Of a stretch of DNA of 64,000 nucleotides, positions 25,180-33,134 are shown piece by piece; position 1 is the stretch's first letter; every line of letters begins with the position of its first letter. Position numbers and translations under genes: made by a program. The notes under the pieces are model-generated. The model was given only the letters and a program-made list of their open reading frames with translations, was not told where the DNA came from and did not search any database. Where the stretch lies: assembly GCA_965199185.1 (NCBI GenBank), contig CBDAQW010000014.1, positions 51,982 through 115,981 of the forward strand, read 5' to 3'. The DNA comes from Endozoicomonas sp965199185. GTDB lineage: Bacteria > Pseudomonadota > Gammaproteobacteria > Pseudomonadales > Endozoicomonadaceae.

Positions 25180-27075
25180 GTGCAATTAGTCACCGGGGTA
25201 AAAGCATTTTTTCAGGTAGCCAGAGAAAAATGGCAGGATTATGTCAGCCAGTTTAAAGGTCGGAATGTTATCGTCCTGCCGGACCCTGATGCCGAAATAA
25301 AAACCGCCCCAGAACCCACCAGAGAAATAACTAATCGACTGGTCCACAGCAGATCGGTTTCCCCCGAAGGGAGAAGCCAACAAACTCCATCAACAAACAC
25401 TCACCTTCCGGAGCCCATTAATCGAGCCTCCAGATTAGAAAGCATTCTCAAAAAAACACAAAAAAACTACCAGAACAATCGCATTAACATTCTCATTGGC
25501 GATATGACCCAACTCAAAGCAATCCACGACCTTTCGGTGGATGCCACTGTCTGCGATAGCTCTGTAACATCAACAGCCAGTACTCAGTATCCGGGCCACA
25601 TCATCCGGCAAAACATCTCGCATCACGACGAAGAGCAGCAAGCCCTGCACCTGTTTAACAGTTATATAGATGCCATTGAGGAAGCACTTCAACAAAACCT
25701 GAAGACGGTGGCTATTCCTGTTTTTAGCCCCAACGAAATAGATAATAAAGCATCCTGCCTGATCGCCTTGAACGCCATTCGATATTGTCAAAACAATGCC
25801 CAATATGGTGATCAGGTGCCTGATGTCTATTTTGTATTTCCAAACAATAAACAGAATCGAAATAAATACCGGACAATGGACGCTTTGCTGCAAAAGAAAG
25901 CCCCCACTCAACAAGCGCCTTCTAGGGCAACATTAAAGATGCTCAACGACTTACTTCCCGCGCCTCCGACGGTGAATCCACACTTTAGATTTCAGGCAAA
26001 GTTGGAGTGGATGAACAACGAAATAAAAAGAACCTGCGTCAAACTGTCCCGGGGAAACTGCTCTGAGAAAAAAGCCAGGCAAATTACTCAATACGTTAAC
26101 AAGGTCTATAGCAAAATACAGGGCATGGGTGAGCAGAAAACCTTGTCAGCCAGACAATATCAGGAAATTGAAGCCTATCTGAGCCAACAACTAGAAACCT
26201 TAGCGCTATTCCAGCGAAAACAGGATCGCATTGTATCCCGCCAAGAGAATGGGGCGTCTGATGCCAAGCTCGAAAGTATTTTCCCTGAATGCCCGGTGGA
26301 TGCCAAACAGACGATGCTTGATGATTTCGATAGCCTTGCCAGCCAGGCTCTCAAAACAAACTATCAAACCATTAGCACTGATAATGGGGCAAAAATTCAG
26401 CGGCATAACCACGGAGTACTCAACGCTGCCCGAACAGCGGTATGGGTCAAAGCCTTAATTCAGCTCTACCAAAAGCATGGCGACAAAGAAGCCGCTGGCA
26501 TCCGAGAAGAAGATATTCCGCTGATTCAGATGGCGGCGATATTTGATGCCAGCGCCCGGCAGAATGATGAAGGGCCCCATCTATGGCAAGTAGAAAGTGC
26601 GCAAGCCTGTAAACAGGCGCTGATACAACAGGGTGTTGACTCAGAAACAGCGCACCAGATTGCCGCCAGCATATTAGGCAAGCATCGCCCACTCAACAAA
26701 GACAAAACCATTTTGGAGAAAGTGCTCCATGATGCCATCGCCCTGGACACTGTTCGAAAAAGGCGTGTGTTTGATGCGGCTGACCTGAACTTTACCCGCC
26801 AGTTCAGCCAAAACCACCTGGCCACCATAGATATTGAAACGATGGCCAACGAAGTTCGGAATGTCATTCATGAGCAGCAAGACCTTCGTATTGGGGTATC
26901 ACTGCGTCATCAACAAAAGAACATCGACCGTAAGGTCGTTAGCCGAGCCTTCAACAGCGACAAGAAAGCGGCACTGGAGTTAGCTCCTCAGCCTTACGCC
27001 GCCATCGAAAACCATATTCAGCAACATTCCCTTTTTCTGGCAGACTTACTGGAAAATGACAGTTTTGCCGGTTAA
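25180..27075 (+). CDS. macro-domain-like / SidE-phosphodiesterase-like protein
   Basis: A 631-residue protein starting at a GTG (TAGGTAGG before it). Residues 105-225 resemble a macro domain: ILIGDMTQLKAIHDLSVDA at its start, and near its end the helix-strand LFNSYIDAIEEALQQ then LKTVAIPVFS. The usual DAIVNAAN loop is not conserved. Residues 395-600 resemble the SidE phosphodiesterase domain of Legionella effectors: RHNHGVLNAARTAVWVKALI, IQMAAIFDASARQNDEGPHL, then WQVESAQ, ASILGKHRPL, and ALDTVRKRRVFDAADLNF. In SidE proteins this domain handles ADP-ribosylated or phosphoribosyl-linked ubiquitin. The second histidine of NHGxxH and the HD of the family's HDxGR are replaced here, so activity is uncertain. 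Its stop overlaps the convergent metZ stop by four bases. A host-targeted role is inference. Confidence 0.6.
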   Translation: MQLVTGVKAFFQVAREKWQDYVSQFKGRNVIVLPDPDAEIKTAPEPTREITNRLVHSRSVSPEGRSQQTPSTNTHLPEPINRASRLESILKKTQKNYQNNRINILIGDMTQLKAIHDLSVDATVCDSSVTSTASTQYPGHIIRQNISHHDEEQQALHLFNSYIDAIEEALQQNLKTVAIPVFSPNEIDNKASCLIALNAIRYCQNNAQYGDQVPDVYFVFPNNKQNRNKYRTMDALLQKKAPTQQAPSRATLKMLNDLLPAPPTVNPHFRFQAKLEWMNNEIKRTCVKLSRGNCSEKKARQITQYVNKVYSKIQGMGEQKTLSARQYQEIEAYLSQQLETLALFQRKQDRIVSRQENGASDAKLESIFPECPVDAKQTMLDDFDSLASQALKTNYQTISTDNGAKIQRHNHGVLNAARTAVWVKALIQLYQKHGDKEAAGIREEDIPLIQMAAIFDASARQNDEGPHLWQVESAQACKQALIQQGVDSETAHQIAASILGKHRPLNKDKTILEKVLHDAIALDTVRKRRVFDAADLNFTRQFSQNHLATIDIETMANEVRNVIHEQQDLRIGVSLRHQQKNIDRKVVSRAFNSDKKAALELAPQPYAAIENHIQQHSLFLADLLENDSFAG

Positions 27076-28274
27076 TCCACCAATTTATCCAGACCAGCCT
27101 GCAAATCTGCTTTGAGGTCTTCGATATCTTCCAGCCCCACCGCAATACGAATGAGATTTTCTGAAATGCCTGCCCGCTGTTTATCTTCATCGGATAAACG
27201 ACAGTGAGTCGTTGTGGCCGGATGAGTAATCGTGGTTCGTGTATCACCCAGATTAGCGGTACGAGACATTATTTTCACGGCATCCACCACAGACCAGGCT
27301 TGCTCACGACCACCGGCTACCGTAAACGACAGAACACCACCAAATCCTGTTTGTTGTTTTTTAGCCAGAGCGTGGCTCGGGTGACTCTCCAAACCGCTGT
27401 AATGCACCTTCTCAACCGCCGGATGAGCCTCCAGCCATTGAGCCATTGCCAGCGCATTGCGACAATGTGCTTCCATCCGAAGAGGCAGAGTTTCCAACCC
27501 TTTATAAAACACCCAGGCGTTGAAGGCGCTCATGGTGGCACCAGCCGATCGTTGCCAGAGATGAACCTCTTGCACCCGTTCTTTTTTGCCCACCACGACA
27601 CCGCCAACACAACGCCCCTGGCCATCAATATATTTGGTCGATGAATGCGTCACAATATCAGCACCGAGTTTCAGGGGTTGCTGAAGTGCTGGCGTGCAAA
27701 AGCAATTATCCACCATCAATAATGCATTATGACTGTGAGCAATATCCGCCAGAATGCTCAGGTCTGCCACTTCACCCAACGGGTTAGAAGGTGTTTCAAG
27801 AAACAGTAGCCTGGTTTCCGGTTTAAGTGCTTCACGCCACTGGTCATAATCGAGAAAATCAACAAATGTCGTTTCAACACCAAATTTCGCCATATATTTA
27901 GCAAACACAGTAAAGGTGGTACCAAAGACACTGCGAGAGCAAATCACATGATCTCCAGCCTTCAACAAGCCCATGCAAGTGCCCAAAATGGCGGCCATGC
28001 CCGATGAAGTAGCGCAGGCATCTTCACCGCCTTCAAGCACCGCCATACGTTCTTCAAACATTCGTACCGATGGGTTGGTGTAACGGGAATAGACATTCCC
28101 TTCTTCCTCACCGGCAAAGACCGCCTGAGCCTGGGCGGCACTTTCATAGGTAAAACTGGACGTCAGGTAAATCGCTTCACTGTGTTCACGCTGATCACTG
28201 CGCCAGGAACCGGCGCGAATAGCCTGGGTCGCAAACGCCCAGTCAGGATTATCGGTCAGGTCATGCTCACTCAT
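27072..28274 (-). CDS. metZ: O-succinylhomoserine sulfhydrylase MetZ
   Basis: A 400-residue PLP enzyme of the Cys/Met metabolism family. It forms homocysteine directly from O-succinylhomoserine and sulfide. The PLP lysine is in THSSTKYIDGQGR; other family motifs are YSRYTNPSVRMFEERMA and LETPSNPLGEVADL. The sequence is closer to MetZ than to MetB or MetC (RTANLGDTRTTITHPATTTH, QRAGISENLIRIAVGLED). In pseudomonads metZ follows purF; here the plus-strand xni gene lies between them. Confidence 0.93.
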   Translation of the reverse strand: MSEHDLTDNPDWAFATQAIRAGSWRSDQREHSEAIYLTSSFTYESAAQAQAVFAGEEEGNVYSRYTNPSVRMFEERMAVLEGGEDACATSSGMAAILGTCMGLLKAGDHVICSRSVFGTTFTVFAKYMAKFGVETTFVDFLDYDQWREALKPETRLLFLETPSNPLGEVADLSILADIAHSHNALLMVDNCFCTPALQQPLKLGADIVTHSSTKYIDGQGRCVGGVVVGKKERVQEVHLWQRSAGATMSAFNAWVFYKGLETLPLRMEAHCRNALAMAQWLEAHPAVEKVHYSGLESHPSHALAKKQQTGFGGVLSFTVAGGREQAWSVVDAVKIMSRTANLGDTRTTITHPATTTHCRLSDEDKQRAGISENLIRIAVGLEDIEDLKADLQAGLDKLVD

Positions 28275-28488
28275 GGCATCTTTTGCTCTTGCTGGATACG
28301 CGTTGTCATTGTTATTTCAGCCTGTATTCAAATTACGGCAACGAAAGCATAACTAAAACAAAGCCTTGTAGACAGTGATGATTTAGTTTTGACAAGACTC
28401 AAGCTTGCGTCAAAAGCAGAGAACCAGAAAATCCGCTGATTTGTGATAAGATTAAGCGTTATTTCTGCTGTCTCCGGTTACCTACAAT

Positions 28489-29262
28489 ATGACACCACAA
28501 CTGCTACTCATCGATGCTCTGAATCTGATTCGCCGTGTACACGCTGCGGTCAAAGCACCGGATGACAGCAGGCAGGTCGATGGCGCTTTGTCCGCGGTTT
28601 TGTCTTCCACTCTGCGAGCCATCCAGGATAGCCAACCCAGTCATATTCTGGTGGTGTTTGATGGCGATCCGCCCACATGGCGGCATGAATTGTTGGCTGA
28701 ATACAAAAGTCAGCGTAAACCCATGCCCACAGAACTGCGTCAGCGCCTGACCGACTTTAATCAATTGTTCCGCCAGAATGGCATTATGACCTTCCGCCGT
28801 AACGGTATTGAAGCCGATGATGTGATTGGCGCTATTGCTCACAAAGCGGTTAAAGCGACAATTCCGACGACGATTTTATCCACCGATAAAATTTACCGGC
28901 AATTATTAAGCTCCCCTCTGGTGACATTGAGAGATCATTTTAATAAAAGCAATGTGCAACGGGAGGATATTATCAGGGAATACAACCTGCCACCTGAAAA
29001 GCTGATTGATTTATGGGCGCTGGCAGGTATCGGTGATGTGCCCGGTGTGACCGGTGTAGGAGAGAAAGGGGCATTCAAACTGCTGCAGGAACACAACAGC
29101 CTTGAAACCATTTTGCACTGTGAAGGAGAAATCAAAGGCGCACTCAGCAAGGTGCTTGAACAAAAAGACCAGGCAACCTTATCAAAAACACTCATCACCC
29201 TGCAGAAAGATATTGACCTTGGAATGAGCCTCAAAGACATGCGATACATTGCCAACCCGTAG
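28489..29262 (+). CDS. xni: flap endonuclease Xni (ExoIX / YgdG)
   Basis: A 257-residue protein of the 5'-3' exonuclease/flap endonuclease family, like E. coli Xni (251). Motifs: LLIDALNLIRRVHA at the N-terminus, HILVVFDGDPPTWRHELLAEYKSQRK, GIEADDVIGAIAHKAV (metal ligands), and the helix-three-turn-helix GDVPGVTGVGEKGAFKLL. It cuts flapped DNA and lacks a polymerase domain. Transcribed divergently from metZ, with about 210 bases between them. Confidence 0.93.
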   Translation: MTPQLLLIDALNLIRRVHAAVKAPDDSRQVDGALSAVLSSTLRAIQDSQPSHILVVFDGDPPTWRHELLAEYKSQRKPMPTELRQRLTDFNQLFRQNGIMTFRRNGIEADDVIGAIAHKAVKATIPTTILSTDKIYRQLLSSPLVTLRDHFNKSNVQREDIIREYNLPPEKLIDLWALAGIGDVPGVTGVGEKGAFKLLQEHNSLETILHCEGEIKGALSKVLEQKDQATLSKTLITLQKDIDLGMSLKDMRYIANP

Positions 29263-29263
29263 G

Positions 29264-29358
29264 TCGGCTTCCGTGAAGCCGACAATGCATTCAAAGAATG
29301 CATAATGGTTACCTGGTTTTGCCCTCTGTGGGCACCTGCCCTTCGGGCGGAAACCGGG
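29264..29358. repeat. hairpins between xni and purF
   Basis: A perfect stem GTCGGCTT / AAGCCGAC (29264-29283) follows the xni stop, then a dyad TGCATTC / GAATGCA. At 29313-29356 a GC-rich block includes CTGCCCTTCGGGCGGAAACC. A similar block lies at 31078-31133 on the other side of purF, so the gene is bracketed by related repeats. Either hairpin could end the convergent transcripts. Confidence 0.5.
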
Positions 29359-30867
29359 CTAGGCTTCCTGATCTTCTTCATTATGAAGATCAATAATATC
29401 ACTCACGTCACTGCGGGTTTTATCATTGCGCCGATTAGCAAGATCCTCCAGATATTGCTGGTCGATATTTCCGGCTACATACTGACCATCAAACACCGAG
29501 CAATCAAAATTTTTGATCGCCGGATTCAAAGACGACACGGCTTTTTTCAAATCGTCTAAATCCTGAAATATCAAACGGTCTGCACCAATCAACTCAGCCA
29601 CGGCATCATCAGAACGACCAAAAGCAATCAGCTCGTCGGAGGTGGGCATATCGATGCCGTATACATTCGGATAGCGAATCGCCGGAGCCGCCGAGCAGAA
29701 GTAAACATTTTTAGCACCGGCTTCCCGCGCCATTTCAATAATCTGTTGACACGTTGTACCGCGCACAATGGAATCATCCACCAGCAGCACATTCTTACCA
29801 GCAAACTCCTGACCAATCGCATTCAGCTTCTGTTTGACCGATTTTTTGCGCGTAGCCTGGCCAGGCATAATAAATGTACGACCAATATAACGGTTCTTCA
29901 CAAACCCTTCACGATAAGGCAAACCCAACCGGGTCGCCATTTCAAGGGCAGAATTACGACTGGTGTCGGGTATTGGCATCACAACATCAATATCGTGATC
30001 CGTCCATTCCCGCAGAATTTTATTGGCTAATGTCTGCCCCATCCGCAAACGAGCCTGATACACAAAAATACCGTCCAGACTGGAATCCGGGCGCGCCAGA
30101 TAAACGTACTCAAACATACAGGGCGTTAATTGACCGGGTACACACTGAAAACTATGCAACTGACGATCTTCATCCACATAGATCGCCTCACCCGGCGATA
30201 CATTACCAATTAACTCAAAACCCAGGGCATCCAGCGCTACTGACTCAGAAGCAAACATATACTCCGGGCCCTGTTCTGAGTCACGCTTCCCATACACCAG
30301 TGGACGAATCCCATCAGGATCGCGAAAACCCACCATACCATGGCCATTCAACATCGCGACGACGGCATACCCCCCTTCGCAGCGTTGATACACGCCGGTA
30401 ATCGCACGAAAAACATCCTCAGCCTGAGGCTTCAGCTTGCCCTGCTTTGCCAGTTCGTGAGCAAACACATTGAGCAATACCTCAGAATCCGAACTGGTAT
30501 TGATATGACGTAAATCACTCTCAAACAACGACTGTTTGATCACTTCAGCATTGGTAAGATTGCCATTATGCGCCAGCGCAATACCGTAAGGAGAGTTCAC
30601 GTAGAATGGCTGCGCTTCGGCAGAGCTTGACGAACCAGCCGTAGGATAGCGGACATGAGCAATACCGGTATTACCGTGCAACCGTCGCATATGCCGGGTG
30701 CGGAAAACATCCTTTGCTAACCCGTTGTCTTTACGCAGGTAAAAATGGTTATCTTTTAGCGTCACCATACCTGCTGCGTCCTGCCCCCTGTGTTGTAGCA
30801 CAGTCAGCGCATCGAACAACAGCTGGTTAACATTCACTGTCGCCGAAATACCGACAATTCCGCACAT
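29359..30867 (-). CDS. purF: amidophosphoribosyltransferase PurF
   Basis: A 502-residue enzyme of the first step of purine synthesis, making phosphoribosylamine from PRPP and glutamine. The N-terminal nucleophile cysteine follows the start (MCGIVGISATV). The glutaminase domain spans about 1-235 and the phosphoribosyltransferase domain has the PRPP loop VLLVDDSIVRGTTCQQII. Start chosen at the ATG at 30867 so that Cys is residue 2, as required after Met removal. It is preceded by a terminator-like hairpin that leaves only about 26 bases before the ATG. cvpA lies upstream, as in many gammaproteobacteria. Confidence 0.96.
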   Translation of the reverse strand: MCGIVGISATVNVNQLLFDALTVLQHRGQDAAGMVTLKDNHFYLRKDNGLAKDVFRTRHMRRLHGNTGIAHVRYPTAGSSSSAEAQPFYVNSPYGIALAHNGNLTNAEVIKQSLFESDLRHINTSSDSEVLLNVFAHELAKQGKLKPQAEDVFRAITGVYQRCEGGYAVVAMLNGHGMVGFRDPDGIRPLVYGKRDSEQGPEYMFASESVALDALGFELIGNVSPGEAIYVDEDRQLHSFQCVPGQLTPCMFEYVYLARPDSSLDGIFVYQARLRMGQTLANKILREWTDHDIDVVMPIPDTSRNSALEMATRLGLPYREGFVKNRYIGRTFIMPGQATRKKSVKQKLNAIGQEFAGKNVLLVDDSIVRGTTCQQIIEMAREAGAKNVYFCSAAPAIRYPNVYGIDMPTSDELIAFGRSDDAVAELIGADRLIFQDLDDLKKAVSSLNPAIKNFDCSVFDGQYVAGNIDQQYLEDLANRRNDKTRSDVSDIIDLHNEEDQEA

Positions 30868-30893
30868 GTAAAACATCCTCTGGATTGATCAGC

Positions 30894-30971
30894 AAAAAAA
30901 AGGCCAACACTCAGGTATTATGTTCGGAATTTGCCTGTTCCGCGAACATACCACCTGATGGCTGGCCTTTT
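30894..30971 (-). terminator. strong terminator/attenuator-like hairpin in the purF leader
   Basis: On the minus strand a long imperfect hairpin pairs AAAAGGCCA / TGGCCTTTT, CATCAGGT / ACCTGAG and TATGTTCG / CGAACATA, and is followed by eight T. It ends about 26 bases before the purF ATG, so there is no room for a normal promoter after it. Transcription from cvpA or the leader must read through it, which suggests attenuation. Confidence 0.75.
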
Positions 30972-31077
30972 GATGTAAAACAGGCTGGCTTTACTGGAGA
31001 TAAAGCCGACCCCATTTTTTTAAGAGAAGCAGCGTTCTGATAGATGTTTCCACACAAGCTGCCAGAAACCACAGGCC

Positions 31078-31133
31078 GGTTCTTGTGCCCTTTGAGTATC
31101 TGCCCTTTGGGCGGAAGCGAACCTACCCAGGTT
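31078..31133. repeat. GC-rich repeat between cvpA and purF
   Basis: On the plus strand TGCCCTTTGAGTATCTGCCC-TTTGGGCGGAAG resembles the block at 29313-29356 (shared core CTGCCCTTYGGGCGGAA). It can form a small stem (GCCC/GGGC). Part of the ~210-base leader that precedes the purF hairpin. Confidence 0.4.
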
Positions 31134-31187
31134 CTATCATCGCTTTTAAGCGTGAAAAACAACGGTCATTTTTATTCGATTGCTTCT

Positions 31188-31682
31188 TTAATTATTCAAC
31201 AAAGGCTCCATAATCTGCACGACCGTTTCTTTTGACCAGTCTGCCAGTATCAGGAAGTGCGGTAATAATACCGAATTTTTCCAAGCACTGTCCTGCTCTA
31301 TTGGTGCAAAAGTCATAAGACCCAGTAACACCATCACCAGAACGCAGCCGCGCAACCCACCGAATGCCATCCCCAGCACCCGATCAGTGCCGGACAACCC
31401 GGTCGCTTGCACTAACTCACCCACAATTCGATTCACCAGACCACCTACCAGTAAAGTAGCAACAAACAGCGCACTACAGGCAACAATCACCCGGACGGAA
31501 GGCGTATCAAAATAGTCAGTAAAATGAACAGCCAGTGCACCGCCAAAAGTCCAGGCCACAAAAACAGCGGCCAACCAGGTTAGGAGAGAAAGCACCTCTT
31601 TAAAGAAGCCTCGTTTAAGGCTGATGAGTGCTGAAATCAAAACAGTACCGGTTATGAGCCAGTCGATCCATGTGAAAGTCAA
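31188..31682 (-). CDS. cvpA: CvpA family membrane protein
   Basis: A 164-residue inner-membrane protein with four predicted hydrophobic segments (about residues 5-22, 28-48, 65-88 and 103-125). Signature: WIDWLITGTVLISALISLKR with GFFKEVLSLLTWL following. It matches CvpA (E. coli 162), needed for colicin V production and resistance to some stresses; the molecular role is not settled. Upstream of purF as in enterobacteria and pseudomonads. Confidence 0.92.
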   Translation of the reverse strand: MTFTWIDWLITGTVLISALISLKRGFFKEVLSLLTWLAAVFVAWTFGGALAVHFTDYFDTPSVRVIVACSALFVATLLVGGLVNRIVGELVQATGLSGTDRVLGMAFGGLRGCVLVMVLLGLMTFAPIEQDSAWKNSVLLPHFLILADWSKETVVQIMEPLLNN

Positions 31683-31854
31683 GAAATTAACCTGAGATGA
31701 ATTATAAGATGCACATTATTTTAGCGAATTGAGCTTTCTTCGAACAGCTGAAAATAGTGGTCATTAAGTATCCGCAAGCATCAATTACTATCACCTGAGT
31801 CTTTGGCGCAAAGGGAAAGAACTGACCCTGTTTTTCTCTCCCTGGCTGAAATTC

Positions 31855-32349
31855 TCATGAGGCATCATCCATATTGATGGCATACAGCCGCTTTATATAA
31901 GCCTGAATGCTCTGCGTCATCCCGATTAAATCCGGCGCATATTGCCATGCCAGATTCAACGCCTCTGCCCGCTGCTTCTCCGACTCTGGATAATCATGAG
32001 AAAACGAATTACGAACTTCACACAGCATTCGCCAATGGGCTGATGACGATAAAATCTGACGCTTCTCCATCCGCGATAGCGTATCTGCCATGTTCAGGCC
32101 TTCTTCATCCTCAGCTCGCAGAAGATTCCGGAACAACTTATTACCAATGCAATCTTGCAAAGCTACAAAACGAATCCGAAATGCATCCAGCTTCTCGTGT
32201 AACTCTTCATCGTCAGACAACAGCGACTCAGCAGACAACGGGAACACCGGGGCCAGTCGCACCAGCGAGCTGTTCAGTCGCTTAACCGCCCGGGAAGACT
32301 CTGCCCAGTTTTGTAGAAATAATTCAAAGTACTGATCATTAAGGCTCAT
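31855..32349 (-). CDS. hypothetical protein with a HEPN-like RX4HXY motif
   Basis: About 164 residues, all-helical in appearance. The C-terminal part has EVRNSFSHDYPESEKQR, an RX4HXY motif like that of HepT/HEPN ribonucleases or nucleotidyltransferase partners. No MNT-type partner gene is next to it, and the rest of the protein is not a clear HepT, so function is open. The ATG at 32349 or one at 32370 could be the start. It is alone on its strand, followed by cvpA after about 170 bases. Confidence 0.55.
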   Translation of the reverse strand: MSLNDQYFELFLQNWAESSRAVKRLNSSLVRLAPVFPLSAESLLSDDEELHEKLDAFRIRFVALQDCIGNKLFRNLLRAEDEEGLNMADTLSRMEKRQILSSSAHWRMLCEVRNSFSHDYPESEKQRAEALNLAWQYAPDLIGMTQSIQAYIKRLYAINMDDAS

Positions 32350-32437
32350 AGCACCATCCGCAGGCATCAACTCTTATCGCCTGAGCCTACCATTGACGAA
32401 TACCGATAATCACTATTCATCGTCGTACGCCAAAACC

Positions 32438-32575
32438 AAAAAAAGCCAACTCCCACCCGGAAGCCAGCTTTTAAAACCTCACACTCACAAAAACCACCAA
32501 ACACCCCGCAAACACCGCTCTCCCCAACTGTCATCCTGTACAGGAACTGTACAGAACCCATTCACCATGGAGGGT
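32438..32575 (-). repeat. dispersed repeat, copy 1 (terminator-like hairpin plus GTACAG palindrome)
   Basis: Shares about 100 bases with 34398-34517, including GAAGCCAGCTTTTAAAACCT and the CCTCACACTCACAAAAACCA that follows, then CTGTCATCCTGTACAGGAAC. On the minus strand it starts with a hairpin around AAGC...GCTT followed by T7, placed as a terminator for the gene at 32646-33059. The two copies bracket that gene and IS-A copy 1. Confidence 0.7.
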
Positions 32576-32645
32576 AAGCAAACCCACAATACAAGACCTG
32601 CCGGAGAGCTCCACATTTCTATGCGTGGGGAAGAGTAAAAAACAA

Positions 32646-33059
32646 CTAATGCAAATTAATCCTATACACAAAAGCATCTTCTATAAAATGCCCATTCACA
32701 GCCTCTCTTGAAATGCGACCTTTTAAAAAAGGTGCACTCTTGCCAAAAACATCCGCGAAAACTTGCACCGTTTTATCTGAGTTATCGGTGACACTGATAT
32801 CGTTCAGGGACAGCGTTAATTCTTCACTTTTCTTCATGTCATTCAACGCATCAAGCACCTTTTTGTAATATTCTCTCGGCCCTTCAGACTCAACCAACGC
32901 GGATGCGAAGAACAAGCGCCACACCCGTTCTTCCTGATCGTATAGCCAAAAGGTCGAAGAAACCTGAGCGTCATCATCATCCAATTTATTGAGAAGCGAT
33001 TCACCAAAAGCGATCATATCCTCTGTCAGATAATCTCTTACCAGAATTTCTCTAACCAT
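32646..33059 (-). CDS. hypothetical protein
   Basis: A 137-residue protein not recognised. It is acidic in the first half (LNKLDDDDAQVSSTFWLYDQ) with a likely alpha/beta fold and no signal peptide or membrane segment. The ATG at 33059 is the best start visible. It is bounded by the insertion sequence at 33135 upstream and a terminator-like repeat downstream, and may be a remnant of a larger locus replaced by mobile DNA. Confidence 0.55.
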   Translation of the reverse strand: MVREILVRDYLTEDMIAFGESLLNKLDDDDAQVSSTFWLYDQEERVWRLFFASALVESEGPREYYKKVLDALNDMKKSEELTLSLNDISVTDNSDKTVQVFADVFGKSAPFLKGRISREAVNGHFIEDAFVYRINLH

Positions 33060-33134
33060 GGTAATACTCCTGTCTTTTCATCACTCAACACTTCGGACAC
33101 TTACCGACAACTCAGTAGCTATGGAGCTATCGCT

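Noticed and set aside
30911..31162. Minus-strand 83-codon frame in the purF leader
   Set aside because: It starts at a TTG without a ribosome site, overlaps the terminator-like hairpin and the repeat, and has no protein-like pattern. The region is better read as a structured leader.
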